Source: Dasyornis broadbenti
Lineage: Eukaryota; Chordata; Aves; Passeriformes; Dasyornithidae
DNA: 64,000 nucleotides
Reading direction: 5' to 3'
NCBI GenBank assembly: GCA_013397935.1
Contig: VZRN01000634.1
Location: 2,691,371 to 2,755,370, forward strand
Both the position numbers and the translations under genes were made by a program. The notes under the pieces are model-generated. The model worked only from the letters and a program-made list of their open reading frames with translations. It did no database searches and was not told where the DNA came from. Positions 1-13,200 of the stretch are shown here, piece after piece. Numbering within the stretch: the stretch's first letter is position 1; every line of letters starts with the position of its first letter.

Positions 1-1078
1 CTTCTCTGGAAACTTCTTGCAAGAATCAAAGTATTGCAGAAAGTTTTAATTCCTTCTCGTCACTTTTTTTCCTTATAGAAAAAAAAAATGCTTTACTGAG
101 AACTTTTAATGTTTGCCCTAGGCCTTCCTCAAGTGTCTGGAAAAAAATTAAATCCCTAAACAAGAATCTTTATGCCACTAAAGTCTACAAGGTTCTGCTC
201 TAGTGAATAAAGTAAGTCAAGAAATTCTCCAAAGACCTAATTACAATTACTACTCCTGCTGCCTGTACCTGAACAAGAGCATTGACAGAAGCACAAGAGA
301 TGCTGTGCAAAAGAAAAGTCTCCTCCAGCTACACAGGCCTTGGATCTCACTATTCGATACAGGAGCGTGACTGTTTAAATTAATGTGCATCGTCCTTATG
401 GTCCAAGTTCATTTCATTACTGAGTAACTTTTATTAAAATAGGCTTAGCAGATAAAAGGAAAGATAAAATGTTAAAGACCATCAGATGGATGTAATTAAC
501 CATTTAGACCCAACAGGTTGCATTAGAAGAGTATCCTGGGAGAGTATTTTGTTCACTTTCTAAAATTATAAAGGCGTGCAAGAAATCAGCCATACTTTTC
601 TGGGAGCTCAGAAGGACCACTTGGGTGAGCATTTCCTGTTTAGGAAAACTTTTGCCTACCAGAAAGAAACCTTTCACTTGGTTTTGTCCACTGATAGTCC
701 ATGTATCCAAATTTTAAAATCCAAGAAAGATCATGAAAACTGATTCAGTCTGTAGCTGAAATATCAAAGTTGGATTATATCTGAAAAAAGCTGAAAATAT
801 ACAAACTCTGAAAAAATACAAAAGCTCCTCATTTATGATGAACTCTAGCAGAGGAAAAGAATTCCACGACAGAGTGGTTGAAGTGAACCAACCGCTTTGC
901 CGATAGCCCCTGCCACCAATAATGGTTACAAGTAGTGCCAAATGTTCACCCAATTTCCTGCCATGGAACAAAACACAAAATTAAATAAAACAGAAAAAAC
1001 AGAGCGACAAGGAAAGAATTAAAATCGGGAGAAAAAAAGACGTAAGAAAATACAGAACATTTTGCAGACATTACTCAC
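1..1078 (-). other. DIAPH2: DIAPH2 intron downstream of exon G (partial)
   Basis: This is the start of the intron after the gtgagt donor of exon G; its 3' end is outside the window. I looked for the following exon (EAV.EN..RR.-like) and did not find it. The sequence is AT-rich and unique, with no repeat or RNA gene recognised. Open frames at 504-710 and 714-971 resemble nothing known. Confidence 0.7.
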
Positions 1079-1243
1079 CAAAAATAGAGTTCTGAAGTTG
1101 CTCAGGTCACCAAAGAATTCTTCTATGCTTACTGCTTTGGGATCAAAGGTAAAGTATTCTCCCAAATTTTCGTACAGTTTAGTCATGTTGTTGTGCATGT
1201 TGGACAGCTTTTCGTATTGCTCTCGGGCACTCTCAGCAAAGCT
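1079..1243 (-). CDS. DIAPH2: DIAPH2 exon G (last in window): C-terminal FH2 helices
   Basis: This exon is 165 bases, 55 codons, phase 0 at both ends. The intron before it ends in AC rather than AG. The donor is TTG/gtgagt. The translation starts SFAESAREQYEKLSNMHNNM, continues TKLYENLGEYFTFDPKAVS, and ends IEEFFGDLSNFRTLFL. 'EQYEKL..MH.NM.KLYE.LGEYF' and 'EEFFGDL.NFRTLFL' are typical of the end of the diaphanous FH2 domain, with FFGDL and TLFL favouring DIAPH2. The next exon (EAV.EN-like, then the DAD) is not in the remaining 1,078 bases and should lie beyond base 1. Confidence 0.93.
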
Positions 1244-4200
1244 GTAAGGTTTTGTTAAGGAAAATGATTCAAACGCAGTTCAGTCTAACAGCAAATAAAG
1301 GAAAAGTACACAAGTAAAGAGAACTCAGTGGAAAGGTTACAACTGGAAAATGTGCAAGTGCTGTTCTGCTTTTCAAATAGGACATTTTTATGTATTAATA
1401 TGAACATGTCCGCAAGTTCATGCCAACATTTCCATTAAATGATCCCTTTCCAACGGTGAAGATTTGCCACTAACATAGAATACAACTTCCTCTATAAAAT
1501 ACATAAATATTGTGGATGTTTTCATTTGAAGAGATGAATAATTTTATAGAATGCTTTTTATGAAAACACACAGTGAAATTTAGTTTGCTGTGAGAATCTA
1601 TGATGTCTCACTCTGTTCAAGTGAAGTCATGTCCCCCGCCTCACATACATATATTTTATATGTAAAACATGCATAACTCTCAATGACAAAATCATACAGT
1701 ATGACATCTAATTTTCTTTGCCTTTTATTACGAAAGTCTGCTCTGGTAATTCTTTCCTGCCCAGCCACACAGCTCACGCCTCAGGCTGCCTGTTCTAGGT
1801 ACACTTTTTTGAGGCACACTCTCAACTCTGTAATTTCACAGAACTTACAAAAATGAAGTATCCACCCACCCGTCCCAGCAAACTGACAAACAGCCTTGAA
1901 AAATTATTAGTGAGAAAAACACCATGGAACAACAGAAGTTTTTTTTTTTCCTTAGGAAGTGTGGAAGCCTACAAATGAGACTGAGATTGACTTTCATCCC
2001 AGCAGCCATCATTAAAAGTTTGACATAATGCTTTTAAACAGAAAAATGTGGTGCTTTTTTTCCCTACATGAAAAAAAAAAAAATCTGAACAATTATTTTG
2101 CAAATAGAGGAAGGGTACAAGCTACTAAGGGAAATATTAGTTTGCCTCAAAGCAAGTGCGTTTCAATCTTTTCCTCTGTGGGGTTGTTTATAGGCACAAA
2201 GTCACAAATCACTGGAAAAACCATAGCTGCTCCAGGATTAAACCAGTTCTGCTGATAGTGAATTGCAGCTGATGAAAGCGTTTGCTGCACATATCAAACC
2301 CCAAGAATAAAAGGCACAAGTTATTCCCTGAACTACAGAGATGCTGCAGCCTGGCTCCCTGTGGCTTTTCCTTGTAACAGCTCTCTTCCATGCGGATTCT
2401 GATTGTTAGCACAGCAGAGCTCATGCTTCAGCCCTTCCCCAGACCTCAGCCTCTCGTTTGAGAGGCTGCCTGGTATCTCATTGCTAATTACACAACAGCT
2501 CTGAGATCCCAGTCTCTCTGCAAAACAACAAACAGCCTGCAAACTAAATAGGGGGGGACAGAGACATACAGAGAAATCATAAAACAACTGCTTCTTTTTG
2601 AGATTAGACTAAACCTGAAAGTGATCCTCCAGAAAATAGTCAGCAAATTGCAGAATAAAGAATGGAAGTTCAGGTGGATTTTCTATTCATAACATTTTGG
2701 TAGCATTTGGAGACTGCTGAGCACGTGAAAGGCTGTCACTGCACAAGCTACGTACAAGCATAACAAAGCTGAAAATACAGCCCGCTGGAAAGAGGACGAA
2801 TAATCCACCTGGATTTTCCCATTTTAACTCACGGGAGAGTACCTAAATAATCATCTCAAAATTGGTTCTTAAAAGTACAATTGAAAACTTTATCAATATA
2901 ATTTTTTCCAAGCAATCCTCTCTTCTTGCCTAGAGCCTCAGTGGCATAAAAGCAAAGCTGTTAGCTTGTAATATTCATTAAGAAACAGAAACCAACAAAG
3001 TGATGGATATTAATATATTAAATCAAGATTTTGAAGCAGTAATATCTGCCTATATAGTGCCACACCAATGGCAATACCTAAATCTCGTTTATTGAAAAAA
3101 AGTTTAACCTGCTTGATTAGAATTTCAAGCTTGGACTGTTGAGTCGCTCATCTCAGCAAGATAAACCTGGTACAGTTCAGTCTTCAGTGACATTTAACTG
3201 CACGAAAGGAAATGAAAGTTTCATAGCAAGAACACATTAAATAGGTAATAATGGCACATTACTGAATTATTGAGCACAGTCTAAAAACTTCAGAAAAACA
3301 CGAATTGCCTTAGAGTCAGCAGATTGCTGTCGTGAACAACTCACCAAAAGTACTAAAGGAAGTACAAAGGCATGTGAGTGTACAAATGGATTCTGTGGGT
3401 CCTTTAAAAGCAATCTTACATAATATAAAACCAAATTAATATACCAAAAATGACCGAAAGGTCTGAAAAAAATAAGAAAAATACTTGGACAATTCCAGAT
3501 TTGCAGCCAATTCTTGGAGACAAAGCTCCCAGTTCTCCACTCAGGCTTCACAGACACATGAGAAATAACAATAAGCACTAAAAAACCCCAATACTGCTAC
3601 TGAAAGTAGAAGATATTTTAAAACAACACTCTAGAAATATACACTGTATTTTCAAAACTATTAATTTTTACCTGTTAAGTAATGCAAGTAAGAGATATCT
3701 TTAACAGATGGCCTGCAAGACAAAGGAATGTCAGCAAGACAGATGAATGGGATGAGTAAAGAGAGAACTGAGTATTTCAACTACGCTTAATTTTGAAGAA
3801 GACAAGCCAGAGCTGTAAAGACAATTGTTCCCAGTCACATACCATGCAATATTAACAAAGTTACTGTCACACTCCATATGCTTCATCCAACCTTCCTACT
3901 TATAAAATATCAGTAAATTCAAACATCCCCTTGAAATGTACTGGTTTAGCCAACGGAGTAACTCGAGGGAAGCAGAGCCAGATATACCAACACCATTTAA
4001 TGAAAAGGTTACTGAGGAACCTAAGGTATCTCAACTTGGTGTAACAGAAGCAATACTTAATTCCAACAGTTTTCCTTAACAGAAATTGAAGCTTTAACAA
4101 GTGCTCATTTAGAAGCTCTAAATATGGTTTCATTCTCACAGCTATAAACCAAAACAAAAATCACAGATTTTTTCATTAACAAGTCGAAAGGTGCTTGTTC

Positions 4201-7200
4201 AATTAGGAGAAAGCACTTCATTCAGAAGCTTGTTTTTTCCACATAACCATATTTTTTAGTTTCTTTCATAGCCTTAAGAAAATTCGAAGCCAGTACTTCA
4301 CTGTAAAAGCTATTAGCTACCCAGTGCAAAGCTAAGCAATCCATGGATGCAAACATTACTACGATGCTATGCTACCACTTTATGTCAGAGATAAAAAATC
4401 ACTAATTATTAATTATAGAAGAAATTATTTATGTCCATATGACGGCCCCTACCTTTATCCTTTCACATTTCCTATGGTTTTTTCCATGTAAACAGATGAA
4501 AAATAAGATCAGAGAAATCAAAGACCTCAATTCAGCTGGGGGTTAAGTCATCACTTCTATGGTAACATCTGCTGTGGATTTCACATCAATATCTCAGTAA
4601 CCTGAATAAAAGTTAATCAAGTAGCAGAACCCCCTAAACACTGCCCTGCCCAAAGGCAACACCTTTTCCTGTCAGCATGTGCAGGGCAATGACAGGCAGC
4701 CCTGAGAGCTCGGCATCCATCAACAACGACTGTGCCACAGCAGAGAGAACATTGGTCACTGAACGAGGACCACAGAGACAGCACTGCAGCCCCAGCAGTG
4801 AAGGAGGCTCCCTCCAGGGCCACAGTCACTACAAAAACAATGGAATTTAAAGGATGTTCACCACTGATCTGAAACAGCAAGAAAAAAAACCAGGCCAGTG
4901 AGTTGATGCTTTTGATAGATCCAGCAGATGAAAGAAACAAAGGACAGAGCTGCCAGAAATTTGGGAATGCTCTCCATGAGCCCTTCCAAGAGTGCCTGCA
5001 GGGTCTGCGGGACACAGGCTTCCAGCTCCTGCTCACAGGAAAACAGGAGAGCAGGACCCCAGGGGGAGAGGCTTCATGCACTGCCTGAATCTCCAAAGTG
5101 TGTGTTGACACCAAGGAATTCATTTTTGGAAGTTGGCATCGTGCCAGGGGTGGGGTAACTCCTGATGGAGAACACAACCATGAGAACAAAAGGAAAACAA
5201 CGCCCACTGGGTCTGGAGGTGGAAGATGTTCTCATTTCTAAACCTACCCAGCCTAAAGGGAAGCAATCAATGTAGTTAGCATAATCTATAAATTAGCACT
5301 GTAACAGGGAGGTAAAAAAAATATTCAGCCTGGGATTTTCTATGAATCTAAAAGCAAAGCTGCATAAAGTTTACTTATTTAAATATCTGATCTACTCATT
5401 TTTCAGTTAACTTCAGCTTTACTAAATGCATCAAGGTTTCTTATTCTGCTATATACACTGAAGTTAATATTGATTACAAACTCTTCTCAAAACACAGCAC
5501 AGCATCACTGGGAAAACAAACATGGCTTCATCATAACTTTCCACAGGATTTCCTTTACATTTGCCCACTACAGTCTTTTAGGTGCATTTCTACCTTATTC
5601 TACAGATTTTATGACATGGTGGTTAAAAAAAATAACAAACTACCAACGATTTGTAACTTTCAACAGGAAAACTGATAATCCATTTACTATTCCCAATGCA
5701 AAGTTATTTTCTTAAGGTAATGCATTTTTTAAAAATACACACTGTAAAAATCTACAGATACAAGGTACATTTATCTACTACAGATATGAAAGAACAACTA
5801 ACAAGAACTCAAATGCTTTTGGAATCATTTTTAATAACGATTACCACTAAGTGTGCAAATTTACTAAAAATGTTTCAACCACACCAATTGCATTGCTGCA
5901 CTTCAAAACTCTTGCACAGCACTGCAGAGCAGGATTCTGGATTGAGGAACCACCAGGCTAAACATCCCTTTTAACTCGTTAGAAAAGAAAGTTCGATTCC
6001 ACAGTGTCATCTTTAATGAAGGATGCACAAGAGCTCTTAGTTTCTAATCTCCAAGCTCATTCATAATAGAGCATTCTTTGAATTGAACTGTGGAAATACA
6101 AACAGAACTTATTAACTGAAGACAGAAATTCAGCTTTAATAGCAGTAAGTCATTTACACTGATAGCTCTATTTTCACCTGCTATCAGTATGTAAACACAT
6201 GCTAACAATTTTATCGCTCACTCTACATCCATAATGCATCTCTGTGACTACACAGCAGCCAAGGCTTCTGGAGCATACACAAATAATTATGAATCACAAT
6301 TATATCCCTAATCTTTTCTTCCTGTTGAAAGCCTTTGCAAAAACAACAAAAAAACCCTGCAGAAACCTTCACTGCAAGACACTTTTCACTCTACCCAAAT
6401 TAGAACCCAAACCAAGATCCATAGCAGGAGCCCCACTTTATCTGTGCACACAAAATCATGTATTTCTGAAGAGCTTAAAGATTCCCTAATAAAATACCCA
6501 TAAAAAGCTCAGTGTGAGAATTTCCTTCTCATTACAAAGCAAATTACCTCATCATTCAGCACCTGACAGAACAGAGCACGAAAAACCCCAAAACAAGCCA
6601 AAACACAAAAGAACAGTTGATTCTCAGCTATCTTTGAGCAAAGAGGGCTATTTCTCTCCCTTTGTGCCATTAGCACCTGAAACTATCATTAACTACCAGA
6701 ATTACGTAACACAATTGCATTCATTGTGGCAGGATTTCGGAGGTTTTTATGTTCGTGGAAATGAAGCACAGAAAGATCCCAATCATCCCAGAACAACCCT
6801 GGCTGTGACCTACTCCTTCTCCCAAAATTGCAGAATCCCTCCTAAGTTCTCATTAATTAAGGTGAAGCTTTCAGACTTGTCCCTAAATGGCTGTAAAACT
6901 TTCATCTTGGTAAACACTAAAAAATCTGTCAATATTTACTTCCTCGCAGCTCTAAGCAATCATATCAATTCCTAACTTTGTTGCATTCAAACTTCTCAAT
7001 AATGAAAAGACAATTTCCATTGATTCCACCACATTGCTATGCACAGGAGAAAGCTTATGTCAACATCATTTCAATACTGCTTTTTTATTTATACTTCTCT
7101 TAACGAGGACACAAAGATCACTGCTCATTTCTCTGCAAGTCCCAGAGGAAGTCTCTGGGCAAAAACTGATAAACAAGGACCTACCTTATAAAAGATTCAG

Positions 7201-10200
7201 TCCAAAGAACAAAGCTCCACAGGCTGTTTCCTGGACTGTTTTTACTAGAAAAGTTGGCTCAAAAATTTTTGGTGGCAAAATACAAATTTCCTGTGGTAGC
7301 AAAAAGAGGAAAACTTGAAAAGTAAGTAAGAGCACTTGATTCTCCAAAGGGAACACAAAAGCCACAGGCTAGGGAGAAGGCAAGATCTTGTCTATCTTAA
7401 AAAAAACCAAACCAAAACAAAAAAATCCCAACAAAACCAAAACACTCCAAAATTAGAGCTAGGCAATAACCTAAATTAACCTGAACCAATTGTGGGTTTT
7501 ATTATTCAAAGAAAAAGAAAGTTGATGATATCAGAAGGTTTTTTTCCCCATTATTGTAACAGGGAAATAACCCCCCAAATTCCATAGTCCCATTTTTAAG
7601 AGAGGACAGAAAGATCAAAAGGGTTTTTAAAAGCTCTAGAACCCCTGACAGCAAACCAAACTTTTCATCCTGGCAAAACCAACACTTTATTTCCACTGAC
7701 GAAGTCACCAGAAAGTTAAAACTGCCTTCGTACTGCCTGACAACAGAAATAATTTAGTTCTTAATTCTCATTTGTGATATTCTGATTTTTAAATAATTTG
7801 AAACAGTATGAAGAGTGGTATTTGTAGCTCTTTTCCAGACCCAAATATCCCTTATTTTTTTTTTTTTTGGTGGCAAACAATTAATCACTATTCCTGTGTT
7901 AATTAGAAAGCAACACAGAGAACATGATAATCAAGCATCCATCAAACAGAAAATGTTGCCAGAGTAATGGATTTGTAGCATCCCTTCCCTGGAGAACAAT
8001 TAGATAAAAATCTCTTCAGATGAATAAAAACAAGAAGGAAAACAACGAAAATGCAGCTAGTACAAACAAAACACTGTTGTAAAATTTGTTTTGCATATTA
8101 CATTCAAATTAGTTGTGACTGTTTCAAAAACACAAAGTGTTGACGTGTTCTAACAACAATAAAAAAGCAGTTGTTGATCCGTATCTCAGCAGCAGCCTGG
8201 CAAGGTGGCCACTCCCAGAAATATTATATTAGCTTTGGCTCGCACAATCAGGTGCTTTAAACAACAATTCCAGGTTTGTGTGCCCTGGATCTTTCAGAGA
8301 AACTGCAGCCACGTTCTCCTTCTCTTTGATCATGCAGCTCTTCCTCACTTCATCGGGATTGAATTAAGGGAGGGATGTTTGAGCTGTCAGCTGCACCCAC
8401 CCTGCACAAGCTTCAATCAGGAGATCTGATGGTTCCTTCATCGAGAGAAAGTTTTTTGGTAAAGGTTGGGGAAGGAGAAAAGAAATGCCTCCCTATATTT
8501 CTAGCGCTGCAATGTCAGAAGTCCTCAATTTCTTGTTTTGAGAAATATGTAAAACTGCTGATTGTACAATGTTTCAAGAGCCCAGATGCTCCAAATCAAA
8601 GAGAAAATTTATGTCACCTGGGGAAAGAAGCATATTTTTATATATATAAGTATATATACTTTACTGAAATTGAGATTTGCTTAGCACAAACAACTGCTGT
8701 AATGAAGTGCTCACAAACTCAAATAGAGGAGAAAATAAAAGTGAAACACTACACTAAAATGAGTTTATTTTGCACCTAAGTGGTATTTTCAGTAGCAGCT
8801 GCCTACGTAAGACCACACATCATCTATGGTTTCAGGAAAGTGGTGCATGTCCTTCCGCTCCTCTTTTCTCTTCAGAAACAGTTCCTCATTTTTGGGATGA
8901 ATAACTTACTGGAGAATTATTTGCTAGAAGCTCACCACTGCCCACACACAAATACACACATTGACCCAAAGACTGTGGTTAAGCAAAGGAAAAGCCAGCA
9001 ACGTGAAGTAACCCCTCAAGATTCTATATCAGACAACAGATATTCAAGAATATTCCTTAAACAACTGTTCTGGTCAGAGGGAAAAGTGAAGCGCATAATC
9101 ACAGGGCAATCAGGATCTGAAATCACGGTTTCCTTTACTCACAAGCACCTCCTCGTTTCTCGATGACAACCTTCCCCTCCAAAACACTTAAATTTTTTTT
9201 CTCTATTTGGAGAGTGGAGAAGTGTGGAGGGCAAAAAGCAGCTCCATCAGCAACCACAGTTTTGCTAAAGGAGTACCTCAGGACAGTTTGATTTTGATAT
9301 CTGAAGCTGCAGCTCCAGGGATTTATAGAATGCACTTCCCCTTCCATTTCTGATTTTAAAATGAGCACACAATAATAAGAAAAAGGATTTCTAATGGATT
9401 ATCACTCTAATTAAACACAATCCTTTACAAAAATATCTTTCAGTCATCTGGACAACTTGGTTTAATATAAATTTAAGGATGAAAGCCCAGTTTCCATCAA
9501 GCAACAATTCCCAATCAAGGAGCCACCGAATTTCAGTTAGATGTACAGAATAGAGTTCCGCTCACGAGAGTTTATTCTTTGGCACTTTGGCCATGATCTT
9601 CTCCAATATAACTTTCCACGTGTCTGTGCAGACTGCTGTCAGGAAGTTCTCTCTCCCCAGCCAGCCAACACATGCTCTTTTTATTCTCTCCTCCCTTCTC
9701 ATCCCCGATCCTGTCTCCATCTTCCTCAACACCAGCTCAGAAGCGCAACTTTAGGTGCTGTCTCAAGGTGCAGAACAGAACAGAACTCCCTCCTTGGCAC
9801 AGCAACATCACCTTAAGGGATCAAACCAAAACCCCAACAAAGATCTCTGCTCAAATGTCTGCAAAAGTTCATACGATGTAATTTACAGAGCATATCTTTT
9901 CCAACAAATAAAAATTAGTAAAATAAGCTACTGGAAGTTCTTGATTGTCACACAGCTGCCTGTTGCATATTATTGTGCCTCCCCATCTGTGATATTTACC
10001 AAGTCCTTCCTTTATTCACAGTGTAATGGAATGTACAGATTATTCGTACACTTCTGTTCACAGGGTTCTTCCTATAAACCAATATGAAAGAATCAATGTA
10101 ATCTTATGTCTCCTCATATCAGGGCTTTCCTTCTTAAAAAGGAATGAAAATCTGAAGGTAGAAATAAACTGTCAAAGAAAATTGATATTGTGCTTTGCAT

Positions 10201-13200
10201 AACAAAATTTCCATTTATAATGTTGCATAGTTCTTGTATTTTAAACTATTAACTTTATGAGAACTGTGCCTTAGTCCAGGAAAAATACAAAGGATCATTT
10301 TCCAAAGGGATTTGTCACTTTTTTACTGACATCAAATAGTTGTAAGAGCAATGAACACTATGGAGTAAAACATGACACATTATTAGGTGCTTTCAAACTC
10401 AATCCAAGTAAAGATTATACCTATATAATCCTATAGTTATCACCTGGAACACCGTGAGCATTTTCAGTTTAAGATGGATCACGTAGGGAGAAAAAGAAAT
10501 ATTATATGATAAGAAAGGGAGTGGAAAGCTCTTTAAAAGGCACTGTGTGTTTAATTCTTTCTGTACACATCTGAATGATGGGGAAATAAGGAGAGAAAAT
10601 CCCTTTAAAGAGCAGCATTAAGGTAACAAAAAATGAGACCCAATTGACCCTAAAAATCCAGAGGAACTGGGTAAATTCACCATTTGGGAAAGTTTAAAAA
10701 GCTTCTACTAGACATGACTGAGGGCATGTAAGCACAAAGTTTTGAGTTAGTTCACAGACCCAACATTTCTATAAAAAACATAGGGTTTTGCATGGAGATG
10801 AACTACCAGTACTTTTCTTTCCTAATTTTTTTGTCTCTGTATTCTTCTCCTTTTACTTTTCCTCCCTTCTAGGCCCGGTCTCATGTATTTCTGTGAGATC
10901 CCACCAACCTGCCAGCCTTATCTTCAACTCTGTGAAAATCAATTTGCGAAGTGGCCTGACTTTTTCGGTATGTGGTATCCACACAAACACATCAAGAAAC
11001 ATGAAGTCAACACACTCACAACGCCATCTCTACAAAACGGAATAAAGCAAATATTCCAATTAATTAGTTTTACTTTATGAGGAACATATTGTTGATATTG
11101 CATTTCCTACTGTGTTTACTTTCTGGATTTTTTATGTCATAAAAAGGAGCAGGTAGTGCACAATTTATCTTGCCATAAAGCACATCCTCCCACATGCACA
11201 AGTCCATTACTGTTTTTCTCCGTTATGGTATCCCGCACCTCTCCAAAGCTATTCTCACACTATTAGGTCTTGATTCCTGACCCACAACCCTTCAGTATTT
11301 CTCTTCTTTGTACCTGTGTTATTTACTGATTTTTTTTATCTGGTAATTTAGCTGATCGACTGTTTGCCTTTTGCTACAGACCCTCTCTGGAGCAGGGATA
11401 TAAAAATGGATTTCCCACCAGCCCCTGAAGAACCTGAACGATTCCTTTTTCTGCTGAACATATTGTTACCTCTCATCATGCTGTGTTCACACCCTGAAGG
11501 CAGCCTGCAGTCTGAGGCTGATCTTGTCTCAAAGCAAATCAACAATTTTCACATAACTGGTCAAGCACTGAAACACGGATTCACTAATCTCTCTCTGTTG
11601 GCTTATATCATGTTTTGTTCATAAAAAAATGGAATATCTCATGATCAATTATGCAGGCCTGGGTAGAATTCCTCTCCCAACAATGAACATAAAGATATTA
11701 AAACACATAGATATAATAAAGGGAATAAAGCCAGGTACCAAGCAAGAGCCCAGCAAAGTACTGTAAAAAAAACTCCTATTAGGATAAAAATAAACATTTG
11801 GAATCATGCCAGATTAGACCTGACCAATTTAAAGTTTTTCAAATTCCATTTCACTAAGCAGCATGCAGACTACACCAAATTAAACAATTAACATGAAATA
11901 TCTAAACAGCACGTCTGTTACTTGATGGTGTGCAATAAAAACAGACTAACAATTCTTTTGATGCTTAGTGCACCACAGAGGAAAATACGGAATTTCAGTA
12001 TACCTTAAGGAAAATTTCATACTTGGTGTGATTAAAAACCCACCCACACAGAACCTCCCACATTTATCCCAGAAAGCTTCAGCATGGCTCGTAAAGCTGA
12101 GGAGGAGAGGCAATAAAACAAGGAGGTGGCTTTAGATTTGAAGTGATTGTGAGGTGCTCTGGTTCAAGATAAACCTGCTACTCCACACACCCTACAAGAA
12201 GCCCTTGTAATTCCACCCCGACTTTTAAAACCTACAGATTTAACAAAGCAGACAGACTGACAGTCCCTTCCACCAATATTTCTCACATCTCTCTTAATAT
12301 TTATTCAGAATAAACAAAGCAGAGGGCAGACAAATGAAGGCTATAACTGCTCAAACCTTCATTCCTCAGCCATCTCCTAGCAAAGAAATATTAATGCTAT
12401 ACGATCTCTCAGTAGGAAAACTGGATCTGACCAAGCAGAAGGATATTAAAGTTGTTTTTCCACAAGGTTAAACTCATCTTTAATTGGGAAATCTCTAATT
12501 CTACAAGGGTTACATCTTAGTAACCATGCGTGCTCAAAGAGTAAATGAAGGAAAACCATTTCCCTTTAAACGGCCAGTGTAAAAACCTGCACTGCAATTC
12601 TGAAATTAGGTTTGTAATAGGATCATGACAAATTGATTGATTTTTTTCCCCCCACTAATTTAGAAAGATGGTTATTTGGGACAATATTAGCAACATTGCC
12701 ATTTACTGTATTACATAACAAACCAAACACAACTGGTTGCAGTCATGACCAGGAAAGGAGAGTCATTCTATTAGGACAGCAGAATAATTTGCCTTTTCCC
12801 AGCAATATAATTTTGTAAGTTAACTTTGTCCAAAAGCTCACAGCATTCACCTGCCGCACCTCACAGCGAACACAAGGGGTAAGGAGCTGCAGGTCTAGAA
12901 TATTTATCTGCAGCAGAATCAGGACATTTAACCTCCCTTTAATTCAGATATGTCTGTTGACCTTCATGACAAACATCCAGTCGCACCAAATGTGACACTG
13001 GTCATGCAAATATTTCAAAGCTATTTTAGTGGGGGATTTTTTTTCTTTTTTATTGCAGGGTGAAAAATTAGGTAAGTGAAAGGATTAGTAAATGCCACAG
13101 GGCCATTCTTGTTGGAAATCAAATTGAATGGCAACAGTTCTATTATGACTGCCAGTAACCAACAGGCCTTCCAAATAAATAAACAAAAAACCAAATAGCT

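Noticed and set aside
5930..6005. tRNA-like T-loop motif (gttcgattcc) near 5992
   Set aside because: No paired T-stem, anticodon arm or acceptor stem could be folded around it by eye. It is probably a chance ten-base match.
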